This document shows, in pieces, positions 5,677-5,837 of a DNA stretch of 5,837 nt; within the stretch, counting starts at the first letter, position 1; the number at the start of each line of letters is the position of its first letter. Below the pieces are notes generated by a model, which was given only the letters and a program-made list of their open reading frames with translations, did not search any database and had not been told where the DNA came from. Source of the stretch: Candidatus Fermentibacteraceae bacterium (GTDB lineage Bacteria; Fermentibacterota; Fermentibacteria; Fermentibacterales; JCC-6); contig JAOZQW010000022.1 in assembly GCA_029932015.1 (NCBI GenBank), forward strand, positions 1-5,837, read 5' to 3'. A program made the position numbers and the translations under genes.

Positions 5677-5837
5677 ATGCTTTACTGGATAATCGGGGTC
5701 CTGTTCCTGCTCTCTGCATCCGCCTTCGCAGCCTCAAGGTCAGGCGCTGTTATCAGCCGCTTGTCGAAAGCTCCTTCCAGCTTCATGTCAGTCGGCAAGA
5801 TGCTTGGTGCATCGAGTCAGGATATGGAGACAATGCT
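5677..5837 (+). CDS. Membrane-anchored or exported protein of unknown function, cut by the right edge
   Basis: The frame starts at ATG 5677-5679, behind AAGGAG at 5662-5667 with a 9-nt spacer, and stays open to the window end with 53 full codons. An in-frame ATG at 5668 directly abuts the Shine-Dalgarno site and is unlikely to be used. The first 20 residues (MLYWIIGVLFLLSASAFAAS) form one hydrophobic stretch with small residues at the end. This is either a signal peptide with an A-x-A-like cleavage site or an N-terminal anchor. The visible remainder is Ser/Lys-rich and uncharacteristic, and I do not recognise a family. It diverges from the DUF3592-like membrane-protein gene across about 130 bp. 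Codon content matches the higher-G+C right part of the window. Confidence 0.7.
   Translation, partial: MLYWIIGVLFLLSASAFAASRSGAVISRLSKAPSSFMSVGKMLGASSQDMETM

Overview
This is a bacterial window. The signs are Shine-Dalgarno-led genes, GTG and TTG starts, and tightly packed operon spacing. Nothing in it fixes the species. It splits into two parts of different base composition. Sampled 60-base lines are about 35-42% G+C over roughly 1-4690, and about 50-57% G+C over 5090-5837.

Positions 1-4218 hold a minus-strand, operon-like run of four genes read right to left. They are a GT4-type glycosyltransferase (2965-4218), a radical SAM enzyme with a SPASM-like C-terminal cysteine set (1954-2961), a second GT4-type glycosyltransferase with a DUF1972-like N-terminus (854-1954), and a sulfotransferase cut by the left edge (1-820, TTG start). 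The junctions are a 3-nt gap, a 1-nt stop/start overlap (TAGTG) and a 33-nt gap. The set looks like part of a locus making a surface or secreted glycan that may be sulfated. The radical SAM step is the unexplained part.

Upstream of the first glycosyltransferase, 4215-4607 carries three partly overlapping open stretches in the three minus-strand frames. The last one ends in an ATGA overlap with the glycosyltransferase start. I read this as the remains of a frameshifted gene whose 3' end still couples translation into the operon.

The middle (4690-5090) contains a very small plus-strand zinc-ribbon gene (GTG start at 4840). It is flanked by two same-orientation copies of a 25-bp hairpin element (4733-4757 and 5064-5088). 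The copies differ at two positions, and these pair with each other in the stem, which is a compensatory C-G to T-A change.

The right part holds a minus-strand two-helix membrane protein of DUF3592 type (5091-5546). A divergent plus-strand membrane-anchored protein starts at 5677 and runs off the right edge. No tRNA, rRNA, CRISPR array, recognisable transposase or integrase was seen.
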